A program made the translations under genes and the position numbers. Of a DNA stretch of 64,000 bases, positions 26,543 to 35,808 are shown one piece after another. The stretch comes from Rosettibacter sp964572725 (GTDB lineage: Bacteria; Bacteroidota; Ignavibacteria; Ignavibacteriales; Melioribacteraceae), in the NCBI GenBank assembly GCA_964572725.1, contig CAZNFW010000009.1, forward strand, positions 10,619 through 74,618, read 5' to 3'. The notes under the pieces were generated by a model that worked only from the letters and a program-made list of their open reading frames with translations, did not search any database and had not been told where the DNA came from. Within the stretch, counting starts at the first letter, position 1. Every line of letters starts with the position of its first letter.

Positions 26543-27424
26543 ATGGATCACTTAGATAAATTAGAAGCTCAAAGCATTTACATATTTCGTGAGGCTTATC
26601 GTGAATTTAAACATCTGGCTATGTTATGGTCTATTGGAAAAGACAGTACGGTTTTATTACATCTTGCTCGTAAAGCATTTTTTGGTCATGTACCCTTCCC
26701 TTTAATTCACATTGATACTTCTTTCAAAATACCTGAAATGATTCAATACAGAAATAAACTTGCCAGAGAATTAAAACTAAAATTAATTGTTGGTCAAAAC
26801 AGAGAAGCATTAAAAACCAAACAAACTTTTCCAGATGGTAATGTTGATAGAATTACCTGCTGCAGACTTCTGAAAACCGAAGCATTAAAAAATACATTAT
26901 CAGGACAATTCACAAGATACCGTTATGACTACGATTTAGATATGTTAGTTGAAGATTCCAACAAAGAAGCTTTTACAGGTGTAATTGTGGGTGTGCGAGC
27001 AGACGAAGAAGGTAGCCGTTCTAAAGAAAGATATTTTTCTCCACGAGATAAAAACAGTGATTGGGATATAGGCGATCAACCGCCTGAACTCTGGAATCAA
27101 TTTAAAACTGACTTTGCACCAAAAACTCATGTTAGAATTCATCCATTACTTGACTGGACAGAGTTAAATATCTGGGAATATATTTATAGAGAAAATATTC
27201 CTGTTGTTCCACTTTATTTTGATAATGGAAATGGAAAAAGATATAGGTCGCTTGGATGCTATCCATGCACATTTCCAATAGAATCAACAGCAAAAAATGT
27301 TAAAGAAATTATTGAAGAACTAAAAAGCGGCAAACTTGCAAATATTGCAGAAAGATCTGGCCGGGCTCAGGATAAAGACGGTGGTGGAACTCTTGAAGAG
27401 TTACGAAGAGAAGGTTATATGTAA
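26543..27424 (+). CDS. cysD: Sulfate adenylyltransferase subunit 2
   Basis: 293 aa. With CysN it makes APS from ATP and sulfate. PP-loop SIGKDSTVLLHLA near residue 30, PLIHIDTSFKIPEM, DEEGSRSKERYFSPRD, and the family C-terminus SGRAQDKDGGGTLEELRREGYM, here with DKDGGGT in place of the common DHDQ pattern. The open frame begins at 26510, inside cysH; ATG 26543 is chosen because AAGGAGAG is spaced correctly before it and it begins with the conserved MDHLDKLE. Lies between cysH and cysN. Confidence 0.95.
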   Translation: MDHLDKLEAQSIYIFREAYREFKHLAMLWSIGKDSTVLLHLARKAFFGHVPFPLIHIDTSFKIPEMIQYRNKLARELKLKLIVGQNREALKTKQTFPDGNVDRITCCRLLKTEALKNTLSGQFTRYRYDYDLDMLVEDSNKEAFTGVIVGVRADEEGSRSKERYFSPRDKNSDWDIGDQPPELWNQFKTDFAPKTHVRIHPLLDWTELNIWEYIYRENIPVVPLYFDNGNGKRYRSLGCYPCTFPIESTAKNVKEIIEELKSGKLANIAERSGRAQDKDGGGTLEELRREGYM

Positions 27425-27449
27425 TTAATAACAATTAAAGGGAAATTTT

Positions 27450-28802
27450 ATGAGAGAAAGAATGAACATAGTAGTTGTTGGTCATGTTGATCACGGTAAA
27501 AGCACTTTAATTGGCAGATTATTAGCAGATACTAATTCTTTACCAGAAGGTAAATTAGAACAAGTTAAAAGAACATGCGAGTTTAACTCTAAACCATTTG
27601 AATATGCTTTTCTTCTTGATGCTTTAGTTGACGAGCAGGCACAAGGAATTACTATCGATACTGCAAGAATATTTTTCAAAACTCAAAAAAGAGAATATAT
27701 AATTATTGATGCACCCGGGCACATTGAATTCTTAAAAAATATGATTAGCGGTGCTGCACGTGCAGAAGCTGCTGTTTTATTAATTGATGCAAGCGAAGGT
27801 ATTGCAGAAAATTCTAAAAGACATGCATTTATGCTCTCTCTACTTGGAATAAATCAAATAGTAGTGGCAGTCAATAAAATGGATCTTGTAGACTTTAGTG
27901 AAAATATCTTTCAAAAAATTAAAAACGATTATTCAGAATTCCTTAATACTATTGGTATAAAGCCAATAGAATTTGTTCCAGTATCTGCATTTTATGGTCA
28001 TAATTTAATTTCTCGCTCGGGATTAATGAGCTGGTATAAAGGGAAGACAATTCTTGAACTTATTGATTCATTTATAAAAGAAAAAGTAGATGAAGAAAAA
28101 AGTTTTAGAATGTTTGTACAAGGAGTTTACAAATTTACTGAAAATGGTGATAATAGAAGAATAATAGCAGGTACTATAAATTCCGGAACCATTAATGTTG
28201 GTGATGAAATAATTTTTCTGCCATCAGGCAAAAAGACTTTAGTAAAAACAATAGAAATATTTGGAAAAGATTCTCCTCAATTTGCAGTAGCAGAGCAGGC
28301 AATTGGTTTGACTCTTACAACACAAATTTATGTCAGACCCGGCGATTTAATTTGCAGAACAGATCAACAACTTCCATTTACAACTAATCGTTTCAAAGCC
28401 AACATTTTCTGGATGGGCAAAAACAATCTTAGCATTCATAAAAAATATAAATTAAAAATTGGTACAAATAAAGTTGGTTTAAATATTGAAAAAATAGAAT
28501 CTGTAATGGACGCTTCTACTCTAGAAATTTCAAATGATAGAGAGTTTGTGCATCGTCATGAAGTTGCTAAAATAATTTTTAGAACAGATAAACCTATAAG
28601 TTTTGATTTATTCAGTTACATAAAAACTACAGGAAGATTTGTTATTGTTGACGAATATGATATAGCAGGCGGAGGAATTATAATTGAGGCATTGGAAGAA
28701 AAAGATGTTATTGCTATACCCGATTATGCTGAGTTTGAAAAAGAACTATATCAACTGATAAAAAAATATTTCCCGCACTGGGAAATAAAACCTATTTATT
28801 AA
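27450..28802 (+). CDS. cysN: Sulfate adenylyltransferase subunit 1 (GTPase)
   Basis: 450 aa EF-Tu-like GTPase that drives APS formation by CysD. G1 GHVDHGKST, G2 region QGITIDTARIFF, G3 DAPGHIEF, G4 NKMD are intact in the first 150 residues; domains 2 and 3 follow (about 220-450). There is no C-terminal APS kinase (CysC) domain, so length matches stand-alone CysN at the long end. SD AAAGGGA upstream. The absence of APS kinase agrees with the 4Fe-4S APS reductase encoded upstream. Confidence 0.95.
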   Translation: MRERMNIVVVGHVDHGKSTLIGRLLADTNSLPEGKLEQVKRTCEFNSKPFEYAFLLDALVDEQAQGITIDTARIFFKTQKREYIIIDAPGHIEFLKNMISGAARAEAAVLLIDASEGIAENSKRHAFMLSLLGINQIVVAVNKMDLVDFSENIFQKIKNDYSEFLNTIGIKPIEFVPVSAFYGHNLISRSGLMSWYKGKTILELIDSFIKEKVDEEKSFRMFVQGVYKFTENGDNRRIIAGTINSGTINVGDEIIFLPSGKKTLVKTIEIFGKDSPQFAVAEQAIGLTLTTQIYVRPGDLICRTDQQLPFTTNRFKANIFWMGKNNLSIHKKYKLKIGTNKVGLNIEKIESVMDASTLEISNDREFVHRHEVAKIIFRTDKPISFDLFSYIKTTGRFVIVDEYDIAGGGIIIEALEEKDVIAIPDYAEFEKELYQLIKKYFPHWEIKPIY

Positions 28803-28820
28803 TATTATGAAAGATATAAT

Positions 28821-30134
28821 ATGAATAATGAAATAAAATATAAAATAAATTCATTGCCGGTTTTATTACGAAATCCTAAAATATTGTTAATTGGCGGTGG
28901 CAATGTAGCTTTGCAAAAAGCAAAAGTCCTGTTAGAAAACAATATCGACTTCTTTTTAATAGCTGAAAAAATTTTACAGGAATTAAAAATTTATGGAATC
29001 CCATTTATACAAAAAAAATTTGAAAAGAATGATGCAGATAATTTCAATATTATTATTAATGCTACAGGAAGTAATGAAGTATCCGACATAATAAAAGAGA
29101 TAAAAAAAGAAAGATTTGTTTTAGTTAATACGGTTGATGTCCCTGAAGAATGTGACTTTTATTTTTCTTCTCTTCTAATCTACAAAAATCTTAAAATTGC
29201 TGTTTCAAGCGATGGTGCAAGTCCAACTTTAACTCAAATAGTAAGAGATAAAATTAAACAAATTCTTCCGGCTAAACTTGGAGAACTTGCAGAAAAAAAA
29301 CTTTACGAAAGAATTCATTCTAAAATAAATATTGAAGATACAAAAGAAGAAACCATTGCATTATTTGGAAAAGTTTATATCATTGGATGTGGTATAGGCG
29401 GAATAGATTTCTTAACTCTTCGTGCATATAAAACTCTGCAAAATCTCGATATTGCATTTTATGACCATCTAATTGATGAAGAAATTTTAAACTTGCTTCC
29501 ACGAAAAGCAAAAAAAGTTTATGTAGGTAAATGCAAAGGAAAGCATTATTTATCACAAGATGAAATAAATAATTTATTATTAGATTTTGCAAAAAAAGGA
29601 ATGAAAGTCGGAAGACTAAAAAACGGCGACCCATTTATATTTGGCAGAGGTGCTGAAGAGGCAGAATTTTTAATTAAACATAACATAGATGTTGAAATTA
29701 TTCCAGGATTATCATCATCACTTACTGCTCCACTTGCTGCAGGAATTCCTCCTACATGCAGGGGTCTCTCTTCGTCTGTTTCAATTGTAACGGCACACTT
29801 AAATGGATGTGCATTCAATAATTCATGGATTGATTTATTAAAAAGAAAAAATCATACAACAATTGTTCTTATGGGTTTAACTCAGGCAGAAAATATTCTT
29901 AAATATTCTATCGATGCTGAGGTAGATAAAAAATTACCAACTGCTATTGTTTCAAATGCAGGTAGAACAAATCAAAAAGTTATAACAGGCGAATTGCAGG
30001 ATTTAATTGAAATGTCTAAAGAAGCAGAATCACCAGCAATAATAATTTTTGGCGATGTTGTAAATTATACTCACATACTGCCTCATTTAGTTAATCAATT
30101 TAATGAACATGCTTATAATTTTATAAACAAGTGA
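28821..30134 (+). CDS. Siroheme synthase: precorrin-2 dehydrogenase fused to uroporphyrinogen-III methyltransferase
   Basis: 437 aa. Residues about 1-150: NAD-dependent precorrin-2 dehydrogenase/ferrochelatase (Met8p-like; LLIGGGNVALQKAKVLL, NTVDVPEECDFYF). Residues about 185-437: SAM-dependent uroporphyrinogen-III C-methyltransferase (KVYIIGCGIGGIDFLTLRA, YDHLI, GRLKNGDPFIFGRGAEEAEFL, IPGLSSSLTAPLAAGIP). This is the CysG domain order, slightly shorter than the E. coli protein (457 aa). It supplies siroheme for the sulfite reductase encoded 12 nt downstream. Confidence 0.93.
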   Translation: MNNEIKYKINSLPVLLRNPKILLIGGGNVALQKAKVLLENNIDFFLIAEKILQELKIYGIPFIQKKFEKNDADNFNIIINATGSNEVSDIIKEIKKERFVLVNTVDVPEECDFYFSSLLIYKNLKIAVSSDGASPTLTQIVRDKIKQILPAKLGELAEKKLYERIHSKINIEDTKEETIALFGKVYIIGCGIGGIDFLTLRAYKTLQNLDIAFYDHLIDEEILNLLPRKAKKVYVGKCKGKHYLSQDEINNLLLDFAKKGMKVGRLKNGDPFIFGRGAEEAEFLIKHNIDVEIIPGLSSSLTAPLAAGIPPTCRGLSSSVSIVTAHLNGCAFNNSWIDLLKRKNHTTIVLMGLTQAENILKYSIDAEVDKKLPTAIVSNAGRTNQKVITGELQDLIEMSKEAESPAIIIFGDVVNYTHILPHLVNQFNEHAYNFINK

Positions 30135-30146
30135 AAGGATATAAAA

Positions 30147-32360
30147 ATGGAACAGGTAAAAATTTGGGAACAAATAGATATAAATAGCGGCTTTGATGTT
30201 TATGCTGAAATTGATGAATACGAAAACATCATAAATAAACTTAAAAATAATGAAATTCACCCAGAAAGATTCAAGGGGTATCGTCTTACATTTGGAACTT
30301 ATGGAGTAAGACATCAAAGTGAAGGCATTCACATGCAGCGAATTAAAATACCAAGCGGATTTATCCTTACTGAACAAATGAGACAAATTGCATCAATTAT
30401 TGATAAATATGTTGGCTCTCAGCATGCTCACCTTACTACACGACAGGATATTCAACTTCACTTTGTAAAAATAGATGACATTCCAACAATATTAAGAATG
30501 CTTGCGGATGTTGGCATAACAACAAAAGAAGCCTGCGGCAACAGTGTAAGAAATATTACTTCATCTTACTTAAGCGGATTAAATCCATATGAATATTTTG
30601 ATGTTGTACCATATGCAATATTCTGCACAAGATATTTTTTGCGTCATCCTCTTTCATCAACACTGCCAAGAAAATTTAAAATTGCTTTTTCTGAAAGCGA
30701 GGAAGATTTAGCTTATTCAAGAATACACGATATAGGATGCATTGCTCAAATAAAAACTAACGGCAAAGATGAACATGGCTTTAAAGTTTATGTTGGCGGC
30801 GGACTTGGCTCTGTTCCAATGACTGCATATCCGCTATTTGATTTTGTACCTGTTTCAGAATTTTATGCTTTAGCTGAATCAATACTGAGAGTATTTCATA
30901 AATACGGAACAGAAGAAAGAAAAAACAGAAACAGAGCAAGAATGAAATTTTTGATTGCAAGAATTGGTTTTGAACAATTCAAAGAATTAGTTATTGCTGA
31001 ATTTAATTCATTGAAAAATTTTAGAAATATCAGCGATGAACTAAAAAATTATATATCGAATTTCCCTTTACCTGCAGCAACAAAAAATGGAAGAGAAGAT
31101 GGACCTGTAAATTCAAAACGAATTAAAACACCACTCTACGATAATCTTAATTTTGAAAACGATCCATTATGGCAAAAATTTTTAAATAAATATTTAATTA
31201 AACAAAAACAAAATGGTTATTATTCATTAATGATAAAACCGCCGCTTGGCAACTTATATTCTGAACAGTTAAGAACCATCGCAAACTTTATTGATTCCTA
31301 TGGTGCTGGTTATGCAAGGATTACTCCTACTCAAAAATTATTAATACCATGGATTGAAGAAAAATTTTTGAAAGATGCATTTCATTTTCTTAAAGAAAAT
31401 AAATTTATTGGAACAACAACAGAAGCTATGCGCGAAATTGTTTCCTGCCCAGGTGCTTATTCGTGCAGACTTGCAGTTACACATCCATATAATTTTGCAG
31501 AACATATTGGCAACAATGTAGAAGAACTTGATGGAATTAGAATTCATATTTCCGGATGCCCAAATTCTTGCGGTCAACATCATATTGGCGACCTTGGATT
31601 TTTTGGTGCTTCATTAAAAGTTAATGGAAAACTTTCACCACACTATGTTGTGCTGGTTGGTGGAAATGTTTTTAATCAAAGAGATAGAATTGGTCAGGTC
31701 ATCGGGAAAATTCCAGCTGCAAATGCACATTTATTTGTAAAAGATGTTATTCAAATATGGAAAGAAAAAAGATTAAGCGGAGAAAAATTCTATGAATTTG
31801 TCGATAGAATTGGAATTAATGAAATCAGAAAATTATTAATCAAAAATTCCATTGTTGAGAAAGAAAATTATGAATATTTCCGTGAACCCGGTATTGAAGA
31901 GGAATTTAAGATGGAAGCTGAATCACGAGGTGAATGTGCTGGAAGTCTGCTTGATATTATGGCAATTAATCTATATGATTCAATAAGAAATATTTACGAA
32001 GCAAATGATGATATAACAGCAGAAAATTGGTCAGAAGTTAAAACAAAGTGCTTGGATTCATTACTGAAATGTGCAAAGATGTATGTATTTTTAGAAGGAA
32101 TTGAACCACAAGATGAAGAAGAAATTTTAAAAGAATTTGTCGAAAAAATTGCTCCAAAAAATTGGTTGTGTAACGATTGGTCTGATATTAAAGAAAAATA
32201 TTTTATTTGGAAATATTCACCAGACAATAAAGAAGTTGCTTTAGAAATTTATAATTATGCAGAAGAATTTGTAAAAGATTGTGATAAATCATACTTAAGA
32301 TTATTACCAAATCTTAAAATAATGCAATGTGCAAAAGTTATGGAGGAAGAAAATGACTGA
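30147..32360 (+). CDS. Siroheme sulfite reductase (nitrite/sulfite reductase family) with C-terminal extension
   Basis: 737 aa. Reduces sulfite to sulfide with ferredoxin or a similar donor. Two ferredoxin-like half domains (GIHMQRIKIPSGF ... HLTTRQDIQLHFV and LMIKPPLGNLYSEQLRTI ... ARITPTQKLL) and the 4Fe-4S/siroheme cysteines Cys434 and Cys440 (SCPGAYSC) and Cys471 and Cys475 (SGCPNSCGQHH). The core ends near residue 570. Residues about 575-737 are an extra helical domain (HEPN-like in look) that is not part of the standard enzyme; its role is unknown. Assignment to sulfite rather than nitrite rests on the operon: siroheme, APS reductase and cysteine synthase genes around it. Confidence 0.9.
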   Translation: MEQVKIWEQIDINSGFDVYAEIDEYENIINKLKNNEIHPERFKGYRLTFGTYGVRHQSEGIHMQRIKIPSGFILTEQMRQIASIIDKYVGSQHAHLTTRQDIQLHFVKIDDIPTILRMLADVGITTKEACGNSVRNITSSYLSGLNPYEYFDVVPYAIFCTRYFLRHPLSSTLPRKFKIAFSESEEDLAYSRIHDIGCIAQIKTNGKDEHGFKVYVGGGLGSVPMTAYPLFDFVPVSEFYALAESILRVFHKYGTEERKNRNRARMKFLIARIGFEQFKELVIAEFNSLKNFRNISDELKNYISNFPLPAATKNGREDGPVNSKRIKTPLYDNLNFENDPLWQKFLNKYLIKQKQNGYYSLMIKPPLGNLYSEQLRTIANFIDSYGAGYARITPTQKLLIPWIEEKFLKDAFHFLKENKFIGTTTEAMREIVSCPGAYSCRLAVTHPYNFAEHIGNNVEELDGIRIHISGCPNSCGQHHIGDLGFFGASLKVNGKLSPHYVVLVGGNVFNQRDRIGQVIGKIPAANAHLFVKDVIQIWKEKRLSGEKFYEFVDRIGINEIRKLLIKNSIVEKENYEYFREPGIEEEFKMEAESRGECAGSLLDIMAINLYDSIRNIYEANDDITAENWSEVKTKCLDSLLKCAKMYVFLEGIEPQDEEEILKEFVEKIAPKNWLCNDWSDIKEKYFIWKYSPDNKEVALEIYNYAEEFVKDCDKSYLRLLPNLKIMQCAKVMEEEND

Positions 32361-32589
32361 ACTTAAAGCAGATGAAACATTAGACTTAAAAGGCGTTGCA
32401 TGCCCTTTTAATTATGTTAAAACAAAATTAAAATTAGAAACTATGCAGCAAGGTCAAATTCTTGAAGTAATTCTAGATGATGGAGAACCCATTAAAAATG
32501 TTCCTCTTTCTTTAAAACAGGACGGGCATATAATTCTTTCTCAAGAAAAATTTAGTGAACGATTCTGGAAAATTTTTGTTAAAAAATAA
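32353..32589 (+). CDS. TusA-like sulfur carrier protein (first copy)
   Basis: 78 aa. TusA/YedF/SirA fold: LDLKGVACPFNYVKTKLKLETMQQGQILEVILDDGEP, with sulfur-carrying Cys17 in the CP motif. A longer frame opens at 32329 inside the sulfite reductase gene; ATG 32353 is used because GGAGGAAG lies just upstream and the start overlaps the preceding stop by 8 nt. Encoded between sulfite reductase and cysteine synthase, so it may shuttle sulfide-level sulfur. A paralogue is encoded at 36285. Confidence 0.9.
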   Translation: MTELKADETLDLKGVACPFNYVKTKLKLETMQQGQILEVILDDGEPIKNVPLSLKQDGHIILSQEKFSERFWKIFVKK

Positions 32590-32603
32590 AACCCGAGTAA
32601 AAA

Positions 32604-33527
32604 ATGAAAATAGCTGAAGATATTACAAAGCTGATAGGAAATACTCCTCTTGTTAAGATTAACAAAATTACAAAAGATGCTTATGCAACTGTAGTTGCAA
32701 AATTAGAATCTTTTAATCCATGTGCATCTGTAAAAGATAGAATTGGCGTTGCAATGATAGAAGATGCCGAGCATAAAGGTTTAATTAACGGTAACACAGT
32801 AATTGTAGAACCTACTTCAGGAAATACAGGGGTTGCTTTGGCATTTGCAGCGGCGGCCAAAGGCTACAAAGTAATTATAACTATGCCAGAATCTATGAGC
32901 GAAGAGAGAGTAAAACTTTTAGAACTATTTGGCGCAGAAGTAATTTTAACTCCGGCAGAAAAAGGAATGCAGGGTTCAATCGAAAAAGCTGAAGAGATAT
33001 TAAAGAATACCAAAAACGCCTTTATGCCTTATCAATTTAAAAATCCTGCTAATCCTGAAATTCATAGAAAAACTACTGCAGAAGAAATCTGGAACGATAC
33101 AGAAGGTAATATAGACATTTTTGTTGCTGGAGTTGGAACTGGTGGTACTATTACTGGTGTTTCTGAAGTATTAAAACAAAGAAAACCAGAACTAAAAACC
33201 ATAGCTGTAGAACCTTATAGTTCACCAGTTTTATCTGGCGGTAAACCCGGACCACATATGATTCAAGGAATTGGTGCTGGTTTTATTCCTGATGTATTAA
33301 ATGTTAATATTATCGATGAAATAATTAAAGTAAGAAACGAAGATGCTCTAAGTATGGCAAAGCGAATTATAAAAGAAGAAGGCATTCTAGTTGGAATTTC
33401 AAGTGGTGCTGCAATGTTTGCTGCATTAGAAGTTGCTAAAAGAAAAGAAAATAAAGATAAACTAATTATTGTCATTTTCCCCGATACAGGTGAAAGATAT
33501 TTGTCAATTTCATTTTTCATATCATAA
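32604..33527 (+). CDS. cysK: Cysteine synthase (O-acetylserine sulfhydrylase)
   Basis: 307 aa PLP enzyme. N-terminus ITKLIGNTPLVKINK, PLP lysine in NPCASVKDRIG, phosphate and substrate loops PTSGNTGVALA and GTGGTITGVSE, IQGIGAGFIPD, and C-terminal FPDTGERYLS. All match CysK and length is typical. Makes cysteine from O-acetylserine and sulfide produced by the preceding gene product. Final residues are ISFFIS, a slightly hydrophobic tail. SD is weak. The product, cysteine, is the likely signal for the leader attenuator. Confidence 0.95.
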   Translation: MKIAEDITKLIGNTPLVKINKITKDAYATVVAKLESFNPCASVKDRIGVAMIEDAEHKGLINGNTVIVEPTSGNTGVALAFAAAAKGYKVIITMPESMSEERVKLLELFGAEVILTPAEKGMQGSIEKAEEILKNTKNAFMPYQFKNPANPEIHRKTTAEEIWNDTEGNIDIFVAGVGTGGTITGVSEVLKQRKPELKTIAVEPYSSPVLSGGKPGPHMIQGIGAGFIPDVLNVNIIDEIIKVRNEDALSMAKRIIKEEGILVGISSGAAMFAALEVAKRKENKDKLIIVIFPDTGERYLSISFFIS

Positions 33528-33538
33528 AAGGAGGTAAG

Positions 33539-33757
33539 ATGGAATTAACTATTAACGGAAAAAAAGAAATTATTGATAAAGAAAAATTATCAATAAGTGA
33601 ACTTCTAAAAATTAAAAATGTAGAAATGCCTCAAATGGTCTCAGTAGAATTAAACGGAGAAATTATTGATAGAGAAAACTATGATACAGTCGAACTAAAA
33701 GATTCTGATGTAATTGAATTTTTATACTTTATGGGTGGTGGCTCAAATGGAATTTGA
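33539..33757 (+). CDS. ThiS/MoaD-like sulfur carrier protein with cleavable tail (HcyS-like)
   Basis: 72 aa ubiquitin-like protein: MELTINGKKEI ... VSVELNGEIIDRENYDTVELKDSDVIEFLYFMGGG. ThiS and MoaD end in Gly-Gly; here GGG (66-68) is followed by SNGI (69-72). A removable tail is the hallmark of HcyS of Wolinella succinogenes and CysO-type carriers, which a JAMM protease trims; such a protease is encoded in the same operon (36515). Perfect SD AAAGGAGGT. The 3' end overlaps metY by 11 nt. After trimming, adenylation and sulfuration it would carry sulfur as thiocarboxylate. Confidence 0.88.
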   Translation: MELTINGKKEIIDKEKLSISELLKIKNVEMPQMVSVELNGEIIDRENYDTVELKDSDVIEFLYFMGGGSNGI

Positions 33758-34982
33758 AACTAAAGCAATACATTCTGAATTTGAAAAAGAAGAGAAATTT
33801 GGTGCAACAGCTGTACCAATTTATCAAACAGCTGCATTTAATTACAACACTGCCGAAGAATTAAAAGATGTATTTGAAGGAAAAAAATTTGGCTATGTTT
33901 ATTCAAGAATTTCGAATCCTACAATTACTGCATTTGAACTAAGAATAAATTCGCTTGAAGAAGGTATTGGTGCAGTAGCTACATCTTCTGGTATGGCTGC
34001 AATTGCAACTGTAATATTTACTTTAACCGAACAGGGAGATGAAATTATATCTTCTGATTGTCTTTTTGGCGGTACTTATTTGTTCTTCAAAGATATTATG
34101 AACAAATACGGTGTTAAAATTCATTACAAAAATATAAACGATATTGATTCGTGGAAACAATTAATCAACAATAAAACAAGACTAATTTTCTTTGAATCAA
34201 TAAGTAATCCAAAACTCGAGATTCCCGATATTCAAAAAATTTCTGAAGTGGCAAAAGAATATAAAATACCAATTGTAGTTGATAACACAATTTCAACCCC
34301 ATATTTGTGGCGGGCAAAAAATTTTGGTGCAGATATTATTGTTCATTCAGCTACAAAATATATTACAGGAAATGGAACTGCTGTTGGAGGAGTTGTAATT
34401 GATACAGGAACTTATAACTGGAAAAATTCTAATGTCAGACAAATTAAAGAATTATCTTTGAAAGCTGGGAACTATGCTTTTCTATCTGCGGCAAGATCAA
34501 AAATTTATCAAAATTTTGGATTTGCACCATCTCCTTTTAATGCTTTTCTTCACTTACTGGGTTTAGAAACTTTATCATTGAGAATGGAAAAACATAGTTA
34601 TAACGCACTTAGATTAGCTGAATATCTTGATAACCATAATAAAGTCAAAAGTGTTAATTATCCCGGATTGAGTAAAAATAAATTCTATGAAATCGGTAAA
34701 AAATTATTTCAAAATAATTTTAGTGGAATTTTAACTTTTACACTTAATTCTAAAGAAGAATGTTTTAAGTTCATTAATAATTTAAAGCTTGCAAAAAATC
34801 TAGCTAATATTGGTGATACAAGAACGCTTGTTATTCATCCAGATTCAACAATTTATATTAATTGTTCCCATGAAGAAAAAAAATTGGCAGGAGTTACAAG
34901 TGAATTAATTAGAGTTTCTGTTGGTCTTGAAAACATAAATGATATAATAAAAGATTTTGAACAATCATTAGAAAAAATTTAA
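33747..34982 (+). CDS. metY: O-acetylhomoserine sulfhydrylase (MetY-like)
   Basis: 411 aa PLP enzyme of the Cys/Met metabolism family. N-terminus FETKAIHSEFEKEEKFGATAVPIYQTAAF, YSRISNPT, SSGMAAIA, and the PLP lysine Lys204 in VHSATKYITGNG. In the thiocarboxylate pathway MetY uses the carrier protein as sulfur source to convert O-acetylhomoserine to homocysteine. The frame extends upstream to 33714, but ATG 33747 lies in the overlap with the carrier gene and starts the conserved sequence. Cystathionine gamma-synthase activity is possible but fits the operon less well. Confidence 0.88.
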   Translation: MEFETKAIHSEFEKEEKFGATAVPIYQTAAFNYNTAEELKDVFEGKKFGYVYSRISNPTITAFELRINSLEEGIGAVATSSGMAAIATVIFTLTEQGDEIISSDCLFGGTYLFFKDIMNKYGVKIHYKNINDIDSWKQLINNKTRLIFFESISNPKLEIPDIQKISEVAKEYKIPIVVDNTISTPYLWRAKNFGADIIVHSATKYITGNGTAVGGVVIDTGTYNWKNSNVRQIKELSLKAGNYAFLSAARSKIYQNFGFAPSPFNAFLHLLGLETLSLRMEKHSYNALRLAEYLDNHNKVKSVNYPGLSKNKFYEIGKKLFQNNFSGILTFTLNSKEECFKFINNLKLAKNLANIGDTRTLVIHPDSTIYINCSHEEKKLAGVTSELIRVSVGLENINDIIKDFEQSLEKI

Positions 34983-34993
34983 GGGAATTAATT

Positions 34994-35797
34994 ATGAATT
35001 TTACAGAAGAACAAATTTACAGATACAGCAGAAATATTATATTAAAAGAAGTTGGTGGTGAAGGCCAAAAAAAATTACTTGAAGCAAAAGTGCTTGTAAT
35101 TGGAGCAGGTGGCTTAGGCTCACCTATTTTATTATATCTTGCAGCGGCTGGTGTTGGTACGCTTGGCATAGTTGACAGTGATGTAGTCGATTTAAGCAAT
35201 TTACAGCGACAAATAATTCACTTCACGCCGGATATAAATAAACCAAAAGTTGATTCAGCAAAAGCAAAAATAGAACAACTTAATCCAGATGTTAAAATCA
35301 TTACTTACAATGAAAGACTAACTTCAAAAAATATCAAAGAAATAATAAGTAATTATGATTTTATAATTGATGGAACTGACAATTTCCCAACAAAATTTCT
35401 TGTTAATGATGCATGTGTAATGTTAAAGAAAGCTTATTCACACGCTGGAATATTGAGATTTGATGGTCAAACGTTTACTTACACACCAGGAAATATGTGC
35501 TATAGATGCATTTTTAAAGAACCACCTCCAAAAGGTGTTGTTCCAACTTGCAGCGAAGCAGGAATTTTAGGAGCTGTTGCTGGAGTTATTGGTTCAATAC
35601 AAGCAGTTGAAGCATTAAAATATATTCTCAATAAAGATGATTTGCTTACAAATAGACTATTAACTTTTAATGCGTTAAACTCAAGTTTTCGAGAAATTAA
35701 ATTAAAGAAAAATGAAAACTGCATTGTGTGCGGCAAAAATCCAACTATTACAGAATTACAGGATTATGAGCAGCCGGTTTGTGAACTAAAATTATAA
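34994..35797 (+). CDS. ThiF/MoeB-family adenylyltransferase (HcyF-like)
   Basis: 267 aa E1-like enzyme. YSRNIILKEVGGEGQKKL, nucleotide loop IGAGGLGSP, Asp-rich IVDSDVVDLSNLQRQ, DGTDNFPTKFLVND, zinc pairs CYRC and CIVC, and catalytic-Cys region PTCSEAGILG. It adenylates the C-terminal Gly of a ubiquitin-like sulfur carrier; the partner is most likely the protein encoded at 33539. No rhodanese domain, unlike some MoeB proteins. Good SD (AAGGGAAT). In Wolinella the equivalent is HcyF. Confidence 0.9.
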   Translation: MNFTEEQIYRYSRNIILKEVGGEGQKKLLEAKVLVIGAGGLGSPILLYLAAAGVGTLGIVDSDVVDLSNLQRQIIHFTPDINKPKVDSAKAKIEQLNPDVKIITYNERLTSKNIKEIISNYDFIIDGTDNFPTKFLVNDACVMLKKAYSHAGILRFDGQTFTYTPGNMCYRCIFKEPPPKGVVPTCSEAGILGAVAGVIGSIQAVEALKYILNKDDLLTNRLLTFNALNSSFREIKLKKNENCIVCGKNPTITELQDYEQPVCELKL

Positions 35798-35808
35798 GGA
35801 GAATTGTT

